Below are positions 52,389 through 61,735 of a stretch of DNA of 64,000 nt, in pieces. The notes below the pieces were generated by a model that was not told the DNA's origin, did not search any database, and was given only the letters and a program-made list of their open reading frames with translations. The DNA comes from Catellatospora bangladeshensis. Its GTDB lineage: Bacteria > Actinomycetota > Actinomycetes > Mycobacteriales > Micromonosporaceae. Made by a program: the position numbers and the translations under genes. Each line of letters starts with the position of its first letter. Within the stretch, counting starts at the first letter, position 1. Location: NCBI RefSeq assembly GCF_016862575.1, contig NZ_BONF01000038.1, forward strand, positions 62,001 to 126,000, in the 5' to 3' direction.

Positions 52389-53903
52389 GTGACCCAGGTC
52401 GGCGAGGGGCCATCCGCGGCCGGGTCGGCTGCCGAACCCCTGGGCGGGCTCGCGGTCGGCGATGTGCTGGCCGAGCGCTACCGCCTGGAGGAGCACATCA
52501 ACAACGACAGCGCCGGCCGGCAGGTCTGGCGCGGGGTCGACGTGGTGCTGCGCCGGCCGGTCGCACTCGTGCTGCGCACGCCCGGCGGCGCCTCCGCCGA
52601 GGAGATGCTCTCCGCCGCGGTCACCGCGAGCCGGGTGGTGCACCCGAACCTGATCGGCGTCTACGACGCCATCGACGAGGGCGAGCGGGCGTACGTCATC
52701 CGCGAGTGGATCGAGGGCACCGCTCTGCGTGACCTGGTCACCGAGGAGGGCCCGTTCGACGCCGAACGGGCCACGTCGGTGCTGCACGCGGTCGCCGACG
52801 CGGTGTCCGCGCTGCACGCCAGCGGCATGGCGCACGGCAACGTGCACCCCGGCACGGTCCTGGTGGCCAACGACGGCCGGGTCGTGCTCGCCGACGCCCG
52901 GGTCGACGACCACACCAGCAACGAGGCCGACGTGCGCGGCCTCGGCGGCGTGGCGTACTTCATGCTCACCGGCCACTGGCCGAAGGCCGAGGCGGGGCGC
53001 TCCGCGCTGCCCGACGGCCGCCGCGACAGCACCGGCGCCCTGGTCGCCCCGCGCCAGGTCCGCGCCGGCGTCCCCACCTACCTCGACGATCTCGTGATGG
53101 ACCTGCTCGACGGCAAGCTCGCGCTGCCCACCGCGCAGGTGCTGACCTCCGAGCTGGCCCGGCTGGACACCGGCGAGCGGCTGCTGCTCGGCGGCAACGG
53201 CACGCTGCGCTTCGCCGAGGACCCCGCCGAGCCGGCCCCGCGCGCCGCGACCCCCAAGCTGATGGCCGTCGGCGGCGTCGCCCTGGCACTGGTCGTCGCG
53301 GGCCTGGTGTTCGCCGTCCGCGCGCTCAACGCCGGTGCCGAGGAGCCGGTCGCGAGCCCCTCGCCGACCGTGTCGGCCGCCCCGGCCGAGTCCGCCGCGC
53401 CGCAGCCTCGCGTGCTCAACCTGCGCGCCGACCAGGTGCGCATCGTCGACCCGGTGGGCGACCGCGACTCCGCCAAGGACGCCGCCAAGATGGTCGACGG
53501 CGACGCGAACTCGCAGTGGCGCACCAGCTGGTACAAGCAGAACTTCGGTGCCGTGGGCCAGCAGAAGAAGGGCCTCGGCATCCTCATCAAGCTGGACCAG
53601 CCGCAGATCATCTCCAGCGTGAAGGTGCAGCTCACCGACACCGGCACCTCGGCGACGCTGCAGGCCGGCCCGGCCGACGCGCCGATGACCAAGGCCGGCG
53701 ACCAGACCATCGTCGCCACGTTCAAGCCGGTCGAGGGCGCGACCGTGTTCGGGCCGGACTCCGGCAGCACCATGGTGTTCTCCACCGACACGACCACGCC
53801 GTACCAGTTCCTGATGATCTGGATCTCGCAGCTGCCCCCGGATTCGGAGGACGCCGGCCGGTTCCGCGTCGGCGTGCAGGAGATCGTGGTAGAGGTGCAG
53901 TGA
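52389..53903 (+). CDS. Membrane pseudokinase with extracellular domain (MviN-partner type)
   Basis: A 504-residue protein. A kinase-like domain (residues ~30-280) lacks the catalytic residues: VALVL (58-62) replaces the usual VAxK, HGNVHPGTVL near 149 replaces HRDxKPxN, and LADARV replaces DFG. A helix follows at about 291-311, then an extracellular domain (residues ~340-504) resembling the F5/8-type C-terminal domain of mycobacterial MviN. In mycobacteria this region is fused to MurJ and binds the regulator FhaA when phosphorylated. The GTG start has GGAGG at four to five bases. The stop overlaps the sigM start as GTGA. Confidence 0.9.
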   Translation: MTQVGEGPSAAGSAAEPLGGLAVGDVLAERYRLEEHINNDSAGRQVWRGVDVVLRRPVALVLRTPGGASAEEMLSAAVTASRVVHPNLIGVYDAIDEGERAYVIREWIEGTALRDLVTEEGPFDAERATSVLHAVADAVSALHASGMAHGNVHPGTVLVANDGRVVLADARVDDHTSNEADVRGLGGVAYFMLTGHWPKAEAGRSALPDGRRDSTGALVAPRQVRAGVPTYLDDLVMDLLDGKLALPTAQVLTSELARLDTGERLLLGGNGTLRFAEDPAEPAPRAATPKLMAVGGVALALVVAGLVFAVRALNAGAEEPVASPSPTVSAAPAESAAPQPRVLNLRADQVRIVDPVGDRDSAKDAAKMVDGDANSQWRTSWYKQNFGAVGQQKKGLGILIKLDQPQIISSVKVQLTDTGTSATLQAGPADAPMTKAGDQTIVATFKPVEGATVFGPDSGSTMVFSTDTTTPYQFLMIWISQLPPDSEDAGRFRVGVQEIVVEVQ

Positions 53904-54556
53904 CCGGGCCGGACCCCCGTACGGACGAGGAGCTGCTGGCGGCCCATGCCGCCGGCGAGCCCGACGCCTTCGGGGTGCTGTTCCGCCGCCACCGCGACCG
54001 GCTCTGGGCCGTGGCGCTGCGCACCACCAACGACCGCGAGGACGCCGCGGACGCGCTGCAGGAGGCGATGCTCTCCGCGCATCGCGCCGCGGCCCGGTTC
54101 CGCGGCGAGGCCGCCGTCACCACCTGGCTGCACCGCATCGTGGTGAACGCCTGCGTCGACCGGCTGCGGCGGCGCCAGGCCCACTTCACCCTGCCGCTGC
54201 CCGGCCAGGCCGGGGCGGAGGAGGAGGACCGCCACGGCCCGGCCCGCAACGAGCCGGCGGCGCCCAGCACCGACCACGACACCGCGATGGTGGTGCGGGC
54301 CGCGCTGGCCGAGCTGCCGTACGACCAGCGGGCCGCGCTGGTCCTGGTCGACCTCCAGGGCTACTCGGTCGCCGAGGTGGCCGAGATGATGGGCGTGGCC
54401 GAGGGCACCATCAAGAGCCGCTGCTCACGGGGCCGGGCCCGGCTCGCTGTGATGTTGGGCCACCTACGCAACCTGAGCGCCCCACCTGACGTCGGAGGGA
54501 CACGGACGCAGGACCTGGCACCGAGAGGGGGCTCCCATGACCACAGTCGATCATGA
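53900..54556 (+). CDS. sigM: ECF sigma factor SigM
   Basis: A 218-residue ECF sigma factor. Region 2 is in ELLAAHAAGEPDAFGVLFRRHRDRLWAVALRTTNDREDAADALQEAML, and region 4 in LAELPYDQRAALVLVDLQGYSVAEVAEMMGVAEGTIKSRCSRGRARLA. The extended, charged linker and the tail after region 4 are typical of the SigM group. Overlaps with the pseudokinase (GTGA) and with the anti-sigma gene (20 bases) show translational coupling. In Streptomyces and mycobacteria SigM is released by its anti-sigma factor under envelope stress. Confidence 0.94.
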   Translation: MTGPDPRTDEELLAAHAAGEPDAFGVLFRRHRDRLWAVALRTTNDREDAADALQEAMLSAHRAAARFRGEAAVTTWLHRIVVNACVDRLRRRQAHFTLPLPGQAGAEEEDRHGPARNEPAAPSTDHDTAMVVRAALAELPYDQRAALVLVDLQGYSVAEVAEMMGVAEGTIKSRCSRGRARLAVMLGHLRNLSAPPDVGGTRTQDLAPRGGSHDHSRS

Positions 54557-55424
54557 TCTGCTGGCCGACTACGTCGGCGGCGCGCTGGAGGGCACCCCGG
54601 ACGAGGCCCGCGTCGCCGAGCTGATCGCGGCGGACCCGGCGTGGCAGGCCGCCGCCGACGAGCTGCGCGGTGCGCTCGCCCTGGTCTCGGCAGACCTGGC
54701 TGTGCTCTCCGCCACACCGGAGCCCATGCCCGCGGATGTGGCCGCCCGCTTCGACGCCCTGCTGGCCTCGTCCGAGTTCGCGCCGGTGCCCGCCGCGGCG
54801 CCGCGCGCCGGCGTGGGCGAGCGCACCCTCGACCGGTCCGACCGGCCCAGCCGCCCCGGCGCGGCTCGGCGTCCGCGGCGACGCTGGGTGATGCCGACCG
54901 CGGTCGCGGCAGGCGTGCTGGCGCTGGCCGGGATCGTGCTGCCGCTGGGACCGCTCGGCATGTCGGCGCAGGAGGCGGGCACGATGGCGGACGCCCCCGC
55001 GGCCGCGCCTGCGGCAGCCGGTCCGGTGCCCGCATATGCCAGCGGCTCCGACTACCTGCGCGAATCGATGCGGGAGGGGATGCGCGCCGCCGCGTCGGCC
55101 AAGTCCAGCCCTGACGCGGAGCTGTTCAGCACGCCCACGGACTCCGCCAGCCCTGGGGACGTCGCCGCCCTGAGCTACGACCTCCATCGGGCGCCCGCCG
55201 GGCTGGCCCGGCTCACCGCCTCGCCCGACGCGCTGGCTCGCTGCCTGGACGCGGTGCGCACCGCGGTTCCGGGTACGGTGACCTCGGTCGACTTCGCTCG
55301 TTTCGAAGGCCGGCCCGCCGTGGTCATGATGGTCGACACCGCCTCCGGACGCCTGTGGTTCGTGGCCGGGCCGGGCTGCGGCGTGAACGGTCCTGACGAG
55401 CTGTTCCGCGCGCCACGCGACTAG
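54537..55424 (+). CDS. rsmA: Anti-sigma factor for SigM (RsmA-like)
   Basis: A 295-residue protein: a cytoplasmic N-terminal domain (DHDLLADYVGGALEGTPDEARVAELIAADPAWQ), a Pro/Ala-rich stretch, one membrane helix at about 118-140 (MPTAVAAGVLALAGIVLPLGPLG) and an exported C-terminal domain with two Cys. The zinc-binding HxxxCxxC of common anti-sigma factors is absent. Position and topology match the SigM antagonists of Streptomyces and Mycobacterium. Its start overlaps sigM. Confidence 0.88.
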   Translation: MTTVDHDLLADYVGGALEGTPDEARVAELIAADPAWQAAADELRGALALVSADLAVLSATPEPMPADVAARFDALLASSEFAPVPAAAPRAGVGERTLDRSDRPSRPGAARRPRRRWVMPTAVAAGVLALAGIVLPLGPLGMSAQEAGTMADAPAAAPAAAGPVPAYASGSDYLRESMREGMRAAASAKSSPDAELFSTPTDSASPGDVAALSYDLHRAPAGLARLTASPDALARCLDAVRTAVPGTVTSVDFARFEGRPAVVMMVDTASGRLWFVAGPGCGVNGPDELFRAPRD

Positions 55425-55458
55425 ACACAGTGAGCTGACCCACCGCTGGGGCCGCAAC

Positions 55459-55485
55459 GGAATGCTCGCTCCGTACGATGGCGTT
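55459..55485 (+). promoter_or_regulatory. SigR-type promoter of trxBA
   Basis: GGAAT (55459-55463) and GTT (55483-55485) with a 19-base spacer match the Streptomyces SigR consensus GGAAT-N18/19-GTT, 56 bases before the trxB start. trxBA is a classic SigR target. Confidence 0.7.
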
Positions 55486-55541
55486 TCAGCCTGCGACAAG
55501 CACGGCGCGAACGTTCGTGTCGATCCTAGGGAGCGCGTCTC

Positions 55542-56465
55542 GTGGAGAACGTCCGAAACCTGATCATCGTCGGCTCGGGTCCGGCCGGCTACACCGCGGC
55601 CGTGTACGCAGCGCGTGCCAACCTGAAGCCGCTGCTCATCGAGGGCGTGGAGTCGGGCGGTGCGCTCATGACCACCACCGAGGTGGAGAACTTCCCCGGC
55701 TTCCCGGACGGCGTCATGGGCCCGGAGCTGATGGACCAGATGCGCAAGCAGGCGGAGCGGTTCGGCACCGAGTTCATCACCGACAACGCGACCCGGGTCG
55801 AGCTGGCCGGCGACGTGAAGAGCGTCTGGGTCGGCGACCGGGAGTACAAGGCCCGCGCCGTCATCCTCTCCACCGGCTCGGCCTGGCGCCCGCTCGGTGT
55901 GCCGGGCGAGCAGGAGCTGCTCGGCCACGGCGTGTCGTCCTGCGCCACCTGTGACGGCTTCTTCTTCCGGGGCCAGCGCATCGTGGTGGTGGGCGGCGGC
56001 GACTCGGCGATGGAGGAGGCGACCTTCCTCACCCGCTTCGCCGAGCACGTGACGATCATCCACCGGCGCGACGAGTTCCGCGCCAGCAAGATCATGGCGG
56101 AGCGCGCCCTGTCCAACGAGAAGATCTCGGTCGAGTGGAACACCGTGATCGACGAGGTCATCGGCACCGACGGCAAGGTCTCCGCGGTCCGCGTGCACAA
56201 CGTGGTCACCGGCGAGCAGCGCGAGCTGCCCACCAGCGGCGTGTTCGTCGCCATCGGCCACGACCCGCGCAGCGAGATGTTCCGCGGCCAGGTGGCCATG
56301 GACGACGAGGGCTACGTGAAGGTCGACTCCCCGAGCTCGCGCACCGACCTTCCCGGCGTGTTCGCCGCGGGCGACCTGGTCGACCACACCTACCGCCAGG
56401 CCATCACGGCGGCCGGCACCGGCTGCACCGCGGCCCTGGACGCCGAGCGCTTCCTCGCGCACTAG
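55542..56465 (+). CDS. trxB: Thioredoxin reductase
   Basis: A 307-residue NADPH-dependent flavoenzyme. FAD-binding [16 protein letters not shown] near the N-terminus, redox [14 protein letters not shown]-binding [12 protein letters not shown] and C-terminal [20 protein letters not shown] are all intact. GTG has GGGAG eight bases upstream, and a SigR-type promoter lies 56 bases before it. trxA follows after 50 bases. Confidence 0.97.
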   Translation: MENVRNLIIVGSGPAGYTAAVYAARANLKPLLIEGVESGGALMTTTEVENFPGFPDGVMGPELMDQMRKQAERFGTEFITDNATRVELAGDVKSVWVGDREYKARAVILSTGSAWRPLGVPGEQELLGHGVSSCATCDGFFFRGQRIVVVGGGDSAMEEATFLTRFAEHVTIIHRRDEFRASKIMAERALSNEKISVEWNTVIDEVIGTDGKVSAVRVHNVVTGEQRELPTSGVFVAIGHDPRSEMFRGQVAMDDEGYVKVDSPSSRTDLPGVFAAGDLVDHTYRQAITAAGTGCTAALDAERFLAH

Positions 56466-56515
56466 CGCGCGACACCAACGACGTAACAGAGTTTTCTGAG
56501 ATGGGAGAGACCCGA

Positions 56516-56839
56516 ATGGGATCCGCGAAGGCGGTCACCGACGCCACGTTCGTCAGTGACGTACTGCAGTCCGACAAGCCGGTGCTGGTGGACTTCTGGG
56601 CCGAGTGGTGCGGCCCGTGCCGCAAGGTCGCGCCGGTGCTCGAGGAGATCGCGCGCGAGATGGCCGACCAGGTCACGATCGTGAAGCTCGACATCGACGC
56701 GAACCCCGAGACCGCGCGGGCCTACCGGGTGATGTCGGTGCCGACGCTGACCCTGTTCAAGGGCGGCCAGCCGGTGCAGTCGGTCGCGGGCGCCAAGCCC
56801 AAGGGCGACATCGTCCGGCTCATCGAGTCGGCACTCTGA
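56516..56839 (+). CDS. trxA: Thioredoxin
   Basis: A 107-residue thioredoxin with the active-site WCGPC in [22 protein letters not shown], cis-Pro SVPTL and a C-terminal helix. Together with trxB it forms the cell's disulphide-reducing pair. ATG 56516 has GGGAG eight bases upstream; ATG 56501 would add five residues. Confidence 0.96.
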   Translation: MGSAKAVTDATFVSDVLQSDKPVLVDFWAEWCGPCRKVAPVLEEIAREMADQVTIVKLDIDANPETARAYRVMSVPTLTLFKGGQPVQSVAGAKPKGDIVRLIESAL

Positions 56840-56862
56840 CTCTGCGCTGAACGCGCGTCGCA

Positions 56863-56892
56863 CGGGGCTCTGAGCTGGTGCTCAGGGCCCCG
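56863..56892 (+). terminator. Terminator of trxBA
   Basis: A 12-bp stem with one G-U pair (56863-56874 with 56881-56892) and a six-base loop, 23 bases after trxA. Confidence 0.75.
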
Positions 56893-57047
56893 CGACATGT
56901 TCCGGGCCGGTTCCGGGTACGCGATCATGACAGGTAATGCCGCGAACCGGGCGGCGCGCCGTTTCGAGCCAGGTTGGAGACTCACCACCCACCGGCACGG
57001 CGCGGTAGGCTCCGGTGGCATTTGTGAGGTTTCCCAGGAGGTCCGTC

Positions 57048-58205
57048 GTGCGAGCCATCAAGCGCGGTGAGCGCGGCCCGGCCGTCACCGAGATCCGGTC
57101 GATTCTCGTCGCGCTCCGCCTGCTGCCGCCGGCCCCCGATCCCGCCGAGGCCGAGTTCTTCGACCCGGCCACCGAGCGGGCCGTGCGCGCCTTCCAGCAG
57201 GACCGTGGGCTGTCCGTCGACGGGGAGGTGGGCGCGGAGACCTGGCGCGCCCTGGACGCCGCCCGGTGGACGCTGGGCGCCCGCATCCTCTACTACAGCG
57301 TCACCAACCCGCTGCGCGGCGACGACGTGCGCCAGCTCCAGGAACGCCTGCTGGAGATGGGGTACGACGTCGGCCGCACCGACGGGACGTACGGTCCGCG
57401 CACGGCGCGCGCGCTGTCGGCGTTCCAGCGGGAGATGGGCCTGGCCCCGGACGGCTCGTGCGGCCCGGAGACCCTGCACATGCTGCGCCGGCTCGGCCGC
57501 AAGGTGGTCGGCGGCTCGCCGCTGAAGCTGCGCGAGGAGGTCACCTTCCGGCACACCGGGCCCAGCCTGGTCGGACGGCAGATCATCATCGACCCCGGCC
57601 ACGGCGGCTCGGACCCGGGCGTGGTGGTGCCGGACGGCCCGCTCCGCTGGACCGAGTCGGATCTGGCGTACGACCTGGCCACCCGGCTGGAGGGCCGGCT
57701 CGCCGCAGCGGGCATGCGCGTGCACCTGACCCGCGGCCCGCTGCCCATCGAGGCGCCCAGCGACCTGGACCGGGCGCAGCTCGCCAACGAGATGGGCGCC
57801 GACCTGCTGATCTCCCTGCACATCGACGGACACCACAACCCCCAGGCGGACGGCGTCGCCACGTACCACTACGGCACCGAGAACGGCGTCACCTCGACGA
57901 TGGGGGAGCGGCTGGCCGGGCTGGTGCAGCGGGAGATCGTGGCCCGCACCGGCCTGCGCAACTGCCACACCCACGCCAAGACCTGGGAGCTGCTGCGCTA
58001 CACCCGCATGCCCGCGGTGCGCGTCGACGTCGGCTACCTCACCTCGCCCAAGGACCGGGCGCAGCTCATCGACCCGATGTTCCGCGAGCGGGTGGTCGAG
58101 GCGATCGTCGCCGCCGTGCAGCGCATGTACTACCCCGTGGAGATCGACGTGAAGACCGGCACCATCGACGTGAGCGCGCTGCGGATGGCCCTGCCCAGCT
58201 CATGA
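57048..58205 (+). CDS. cwlM: CwlM-like N-acetylmuramoyl-L-alanine amidase homologue
   Basis: A 385-residue protein without signal peptide: two peptidoglycan-binding PG_binding_1 domains (AVRAFQQDRGLSVDGEVG and ALSAFQREMGLAPDGSCG) and an Amidase_3 domain (IIIDPGHGGSDPG, ESDLAYDLA, LLISLHIDGHHN). The second catalytic Glu, usually in VExGF, is replaced by Asp in VRVDVGYLTSPKD. In mycobacteria CwlM is cytoplasmic, poorly active, and stimulates MurA when phosphorylated; the same role is likely here. GTG 57048 has AGGAGG six bases upstream. It overlaps the next gene as ATGA. Confidence 0.92.
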   Translation: MRAIKRGERGPAVTEIRSILVALRLLPPAPDPAEAEFFDPATERAVRAFQQDRGLSVDGEVGAETWRALDAARWTLGARILYYSVTNPLRGDDVRQLQERLLEMGYDVGRTDGTYGPRTARALSAFQREMGLAPDGSCGPETLHMLRRLGRKVVGGSPLKLREEVTFRHTGPSLVGRQIIIDPGHGGSDPGVVVPDGPLRWTESDLAYDLATRLEGRLAAAGMRVHLTRGPLPIEAPSDLDRAQLANEMGADLLISLHIDGHHNPQADGVATYHYGTENGVTSTMGERLAGLVQREIVARTGLRNCHTHAKTWELLRYTRMPAVRVDVGYLTSPKDRAQLIDPMFRERVVEAIVAAVQRMYYPVEIDVKTGTIDVSALRMALPSS

Positions 58206-59503
58206 CCGCCGCCACCACTCCTTCCACCGACGGCGCCGCCGCGCACCGCCGCTACGCCGACCGGATGTTCGCCGAGGTCCTCGTCGCGCTGCGGCACCGG
58301 GACCAGCGGGGCTTCCGCAGGGCGTGCGACGACGTGTACGCGAGCACCCTGGACTCCGGCGCGGTCGGCGCCGCCGCCCTGCACGCGGCCGAACTGGCGG
58401 TGCAGCACGCGTGGGACCTCAACTGGCAGCCTGCGGAGCTGGACCACGCCCTGCGCCGCTTCGCCGCCAAGGTCAAGGCTCCGGCCGCCGTGACCGCGTG
58501 GATGACCCGCCTGCTGAGCGACGCCAGCGCGGGGCGGATGCGGGCACACGCCCCCGAGACCGTCACGGCCCGCTGGCACTCGCAGCTGGAGGTGCTGGAG
58601 GCGGCGGTCTGGTGGGGCGCCGACGAGGAGCACCTGGCCGGCTTCGGGCAGCGGCACGGGCTGGACCGGCTGAAGGTGCTCGGCGGCGCGTTCGAGCTGA
58701 TGCGCTGGATCCACCACGAGCTGCCGCGCCTGGAGAAGGCCGGGCACGCGCCCGGCTCGCCCGTCCCGCCCCGGCGGACCGCGAGCCGCGCGACGCAGGC
58801 CGCGGACCAGCGCATGCTGGACCGCATCCGGGCGCTGCTGGCCAAGGCCGAGTCGACCGGGTTCCCGGAGGAGGCCGAGGCGTTCACCGCCAAGGCGCAG
58901 CAGCTGATGGCCCGGCACAGCATCGACCACGCGCTGCTGGACGCCACCGCGGGCGGCGGCGACGGCCCGGACACCCGGCGCATCGTCATCGCCAACCCGT
59001 ACGAGGGCCCGAAAGCGCTGCTGCTCCAGGTCGTCGCGAAGGCCAACAACTGCCGCGCGGTGAACTTCAAGGAGTACGGCCTGAGCACCATGGTCGGCTT
59101 CGAGACCGACCTGGACGCCGTGGAGCTGCTCTACACCTCGCTGCTGGTGCAGGCGGTGCGGGCGATGACCGCCGCGAACGCGCGGCCGGACCGCTACGGC
59201 CGCAACGACGTGCGCTCGTTCCGGCAGGCGTTCCTGAGCGCGTACGCCGACCGCATCGGCGAGCGGCTGGCCGAGGCGGCCGAGGAGGGCCACGCCGAGG
59301 CGGCCGCCGGCACGGACCTGGTGCCCGTGCTGGCCGCCCGCACCGAGGCGGTCACCACGGCATTCGACGAGCTGTTCCCGAACCGGACGACCGGCACGGC
59401 GCGGATCGGCAACCTGGCCGGCTGGGCTTCTGGCCGGGCCGCCGCCGACCGGGCCGACCTGGCCGCTCGTGCCCCGCTGCCGCGGACCGGACGGGCCGGC
59501 TAG
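58202..59503 (+). CDS. DUF2786-domain protein
   Basis: A 433-residue soluble protein. The central DUF2786 signature RIRALLAKAESTGFPEEAEAFTAKAQQLMARHSI (about residues 205-240) follows a helical N-terminal region, and a DUF7168-like region with MTAANARPDRYGRNDVRSFRQAF follows it. The family is widespread in actinobacteria and is often linked to peptidoglycan-related genes, but the function is unknown. Its start overlaps cwlM. Confidence 0.85.
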   Translation: MTAATTPSTDGAAAHRRYADRMFAEVLVALRHRDQRGFRRACDDVYASTLDSGAVGAAALHAAELAVQHAWDLNWQPAELDHALRRFAAKVKAPAAVTAWMTRLLSDASAGRMRAHAPETVTARWHSQLEVLEAAVWWGADEEHLAGFGQRHGLDRLKVLGGAFELMRWIHHELPRLEKAGHAPGSPVPPRRTASRATQAADQRMLDRIRALLAKAESTGFPEEAEAFTAKAQQLMARHSIDHALLDATAGGGDGPDTRRIVIANPYEGPKALLLQVVAKANNCRAVNFKEYGLSTMVGFETDLDAVELLYTSLLVQAVRAMTAANARPDRYGRNDVRSFRQAFLSAYADRIGERLAEAAEEGHAEAAAGTDLVPVLAARTEAVTTAFDELFPNRTTGTARIGNLAGWASGRAAADRADLAARAPLPRTGRAG

Positions 59504-59530
59504 CCGGGAGCGGGGCCGGCCGGTGGCGCG

Positions 59531-60199
59531 CTAGTTGGTCGTGCTGCGCACCGCCGGGCGCACGCCGGGGCGCAGCAGCTCCGGGCTCATCGAACCGAGC
59601 AGCTTCTCCAGCGCGTACTCCACGTCTGATTTCCACGACAGCGCGGTCCGCAGCTCCATCCGCAGCCGCGGGAAGCGGGGGTGCGGGCGGACCGTCTTGA
59701 AGCCCACGGCGAGGAAGAAGTCGGCCGGGGCGAGGCAGCTGAACTGGCGCGAGTCCTCCTCGGCGTGCTCGCCGAACTTCGCGTCGCCGAACGCCTCGAT
59801 CGCCTTGACGCCGCGCTTGGTGAGGTCGCGGGCCACCGACTGGATCAGCACCCGGCCCAGCCCGCCCCCGGCGAACGCGGCGACCACGTGCGCCGTCATC
59901 AGCTGCACCGCGTCGGGGGAGACCGGCGAGGTGGGGAAGGCGTTGCCGCGCGGCACGTACATCGGCGGGGCGTAGAGCACGAACCCGGCCGGCATGCCGT
60001 CGACGTAGGCGATCTTGCCGCAGGAGCCCCACTCCAGCAGGGTCTGCGAGACCCACGCCTCCTTCTCCAGCCCGGGATCCCCGGCGGCGCACGCGCGTTC
60101 GGCGGAAACCGGATCAAGCTCCCAGAACACGCAGTTCCGGCACCCCTTGGGCAGGTCCTCCAGGGTGTCCAGCGTCAGATTCACCACTCTGCGTGACAT
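59531..60199 (-). CDS. GNAT-family N-acetyltransferase
   Basis: A 222-residue protein with a GNAT core: FVLYAPPMYVPRGNAFPTSPVSPDAVQLMTAHVVAAFAGGGLGRVLIQSVA, the last part being the acetyl-CoA loop. A Cys pair (GCRNCVFWELDP) near the N-terminus and the downstream DDFFLAVGF-type segment (PADFFLAVGFKTVRPHP) are in place. It corresponds in position to M. tuberculosis Rv3916c. The substrate is unknown. Confidence 0.85.
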   Translation of the reverse strand: MSRRVVNLTLDTLEDLPKGCRNCVFWELDPVSAERACAAGDPGLEKEAWVSQTLLEWGSCGKIAYVDGMPAGFVLYAPPMYVPRGNAFPTSPVSPDAVQLMTAHVVAAFAGGGLGRVLIQSVARDLTKRGVKAIEAFGDAKFGEHAEEDSRQFSCLAPADFFLAVGFKTVRPHPRFPRLRMELRTALSWKSDVEYALEKLLGSMSPELLRPGVRPAVRSTTN

Positions 60200-60402
60200 G
60201 AGCAGCTCCGTGCTTTTACCGCGGCAGGCACCGCGCAAGCCGACTTATGGCCCGTCGCCGAGCCAACTAACCGACTTTACGCCCGATTACAGCCCTGCTG
60301 CACCTATCCCGGAGGATGGATTCGACCGAATGTCGGTTCAGGGGGCACCTGACCCAGCGTACGATTTGACGGCCAGCTGTTTGTCCAGGCCGGGGAGGGA
60401 CC

Positions 60403-61728
60403 GTGTCGGAGACGGGCACCACGCTCGACGATTACACCGATCGATATGCGCAGCGTATCGGCGGGATGACCGCTTCCGAGATCCGAGCTCTCTTCGCCGT
60501 CGCCAACCGCCCCGAGGTGGTCTCCCTGGCCGGCGGTATGCCATACATCTCCGCGCTGCCGCTGGACGCCGTCGGCGAGGTCATCGGCGAGCTGGTCGCC
60601 AAGCAGGGCGCCAGCGCGTTGCAGTACGGCCTCGGCCAGGGCATGGCCGAGCTGCGCGAGCAGATCTGCACCCTGATGGCCGACGTCGGCATCGACGCCT
60701 CGGTCGGCGCGTCGCCCGACGACGTCGTGGTCACCATCGGCGGCCAGCAGGCGCTGGACCTCATCTCCCGCCTCTTCCTCGACCCGGGCGACGTCGTGCT
60801 CGCCGAGGGCCCCACCTACGTCGGCGCGCTCGGCGTCTTCCAAGCCGCGCAGGCCCAGGTCGTGCACCTGGCCATGGACCACGACGGCCTCATCCCGGCC
60901 GCGCTGGAGACCGCGATCGAGGAGCAGCGGCGGCTCGGCCGCCGGGTCAAGTTCCTCTACACCATCCCGACCTACCAGAACCCCGCCGGCGTCACCCTCT
61001 CCGAGGAGCGGCGCGAGCAGGTGCTCGACATCTGCGAGCGGGCCGGGCTGCTCGTCATCGAGGACGACCCCTACGGCCGCCTCGGCTTCGAGGGCGAGGC
61101 GCCGCGGCCGCTGCGCGCCCGCCGCCGCGACGGCGTCTTCTACCTGAGCACCTTCTCCAAGACCTTCGCGCCCGGTCTGCGGGTGGGCTGGATCCTGGCC
61201 CCCCACGCGGTACGCGACAAGCTGGTGATCGCCACCGAGGCGAACATCCTCTGCCCGAGCAACTTCGCCCAGTCCGTGGTGAGCACCTACCTGTCCACCA
61301 TGCCCTGGCGCCAGCAGCTCAAGACGTACCAGCAGATCTACGCCGAGCGGCGCGACGCGATGCTGACCGCGCTGTCCGACCTGATGCCCGAGGGCACCAC
61401 CTGGACCCGTCCCGCGGGCGGCCTGTTCGTCTGGGCGACCCTGCCCGCCGGGCTCAACTCCAAGGCCATGGTGCCCCGCGCCATCGCCGCACGCGTCGCG
61501 TACGTGCCCGGTACCGGCTTCTACGCCGACGGCACCGGCCAGCAGCACCTGCGGCTCAACTTCTCGTTCCCCGCGCCCGAGCGCATCCGGGAGGGCGTCC
61601 GCCGCCTGGCCGGCGTGGTCGAGCAGGAGCTGGCGGTACGGGCCGTCTTCGGCGACACCGGCCCGCTCGACGCGGCGATGGAGCTGCCGCGGCCCGGTGC
61701 GCACGCGCCCGGTCCCGACTTGGCATGA
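60403..61728 (+). CDS. PLP-dependent aminotransferase (class I/II)
   Basis: A 441-residue fold-type I aminotransferase of the MocR/2-aminoadipate type without the DNA-binding domain. Motifs: LAGGMPYISALPLDAV, GGQQALDLISRLFLDPGD, EGPTYVGAL, TIPTYQNPAGVTL, EDDPYGRL, and the PLP-Lys in YLSTFSKTFAPGLRVGWI. The substrate cannot be told; an amino-acid aminotransferase role is assumed. The GTG start has GGGAGG four bases upstream. Seven bases separate it from the D-Ala ligase-like gene. Confidence 0.92.
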   Translation: MSETGTTLDDYTDRYAQRIGGMTASEIRALFAVANRPEVVSLAGGMPYISALPLDAVGEVIGELVAKQGASALQYGLGQGMAELREQICTLMADVGIDASVGASPDDVVVTIGGQQALDLISRLFLDPGDVVLAEGPTYVGALGVFQAAQAQVVHLAMDHDGLIPAALETAIEEQRRLGRRVKFLYTIPTYQNPAGVTLSEERREQVLDICERAGLLVIEDDPYGRLGFEGEAPRPLRARRRDGVFYLSTFSKTFAPGLRVGWILAPHAVRDKLVIATEANILCPSNFAQSVVSTYLSTMPWRQQLKTYQQIYAERRDAMLTALSDLMPEGTTWTRPAGGLFVWATLPAGLNSKAMVPRAIAARVAYVPGTGFYADGTGQQHLRLNFSFPAPERIREGVRRLAGVVEQELAVRAVFGDTGPLDAAMELPRPGAHAPGPDLA

Positions 61729-61735
61729 TTCGAGG

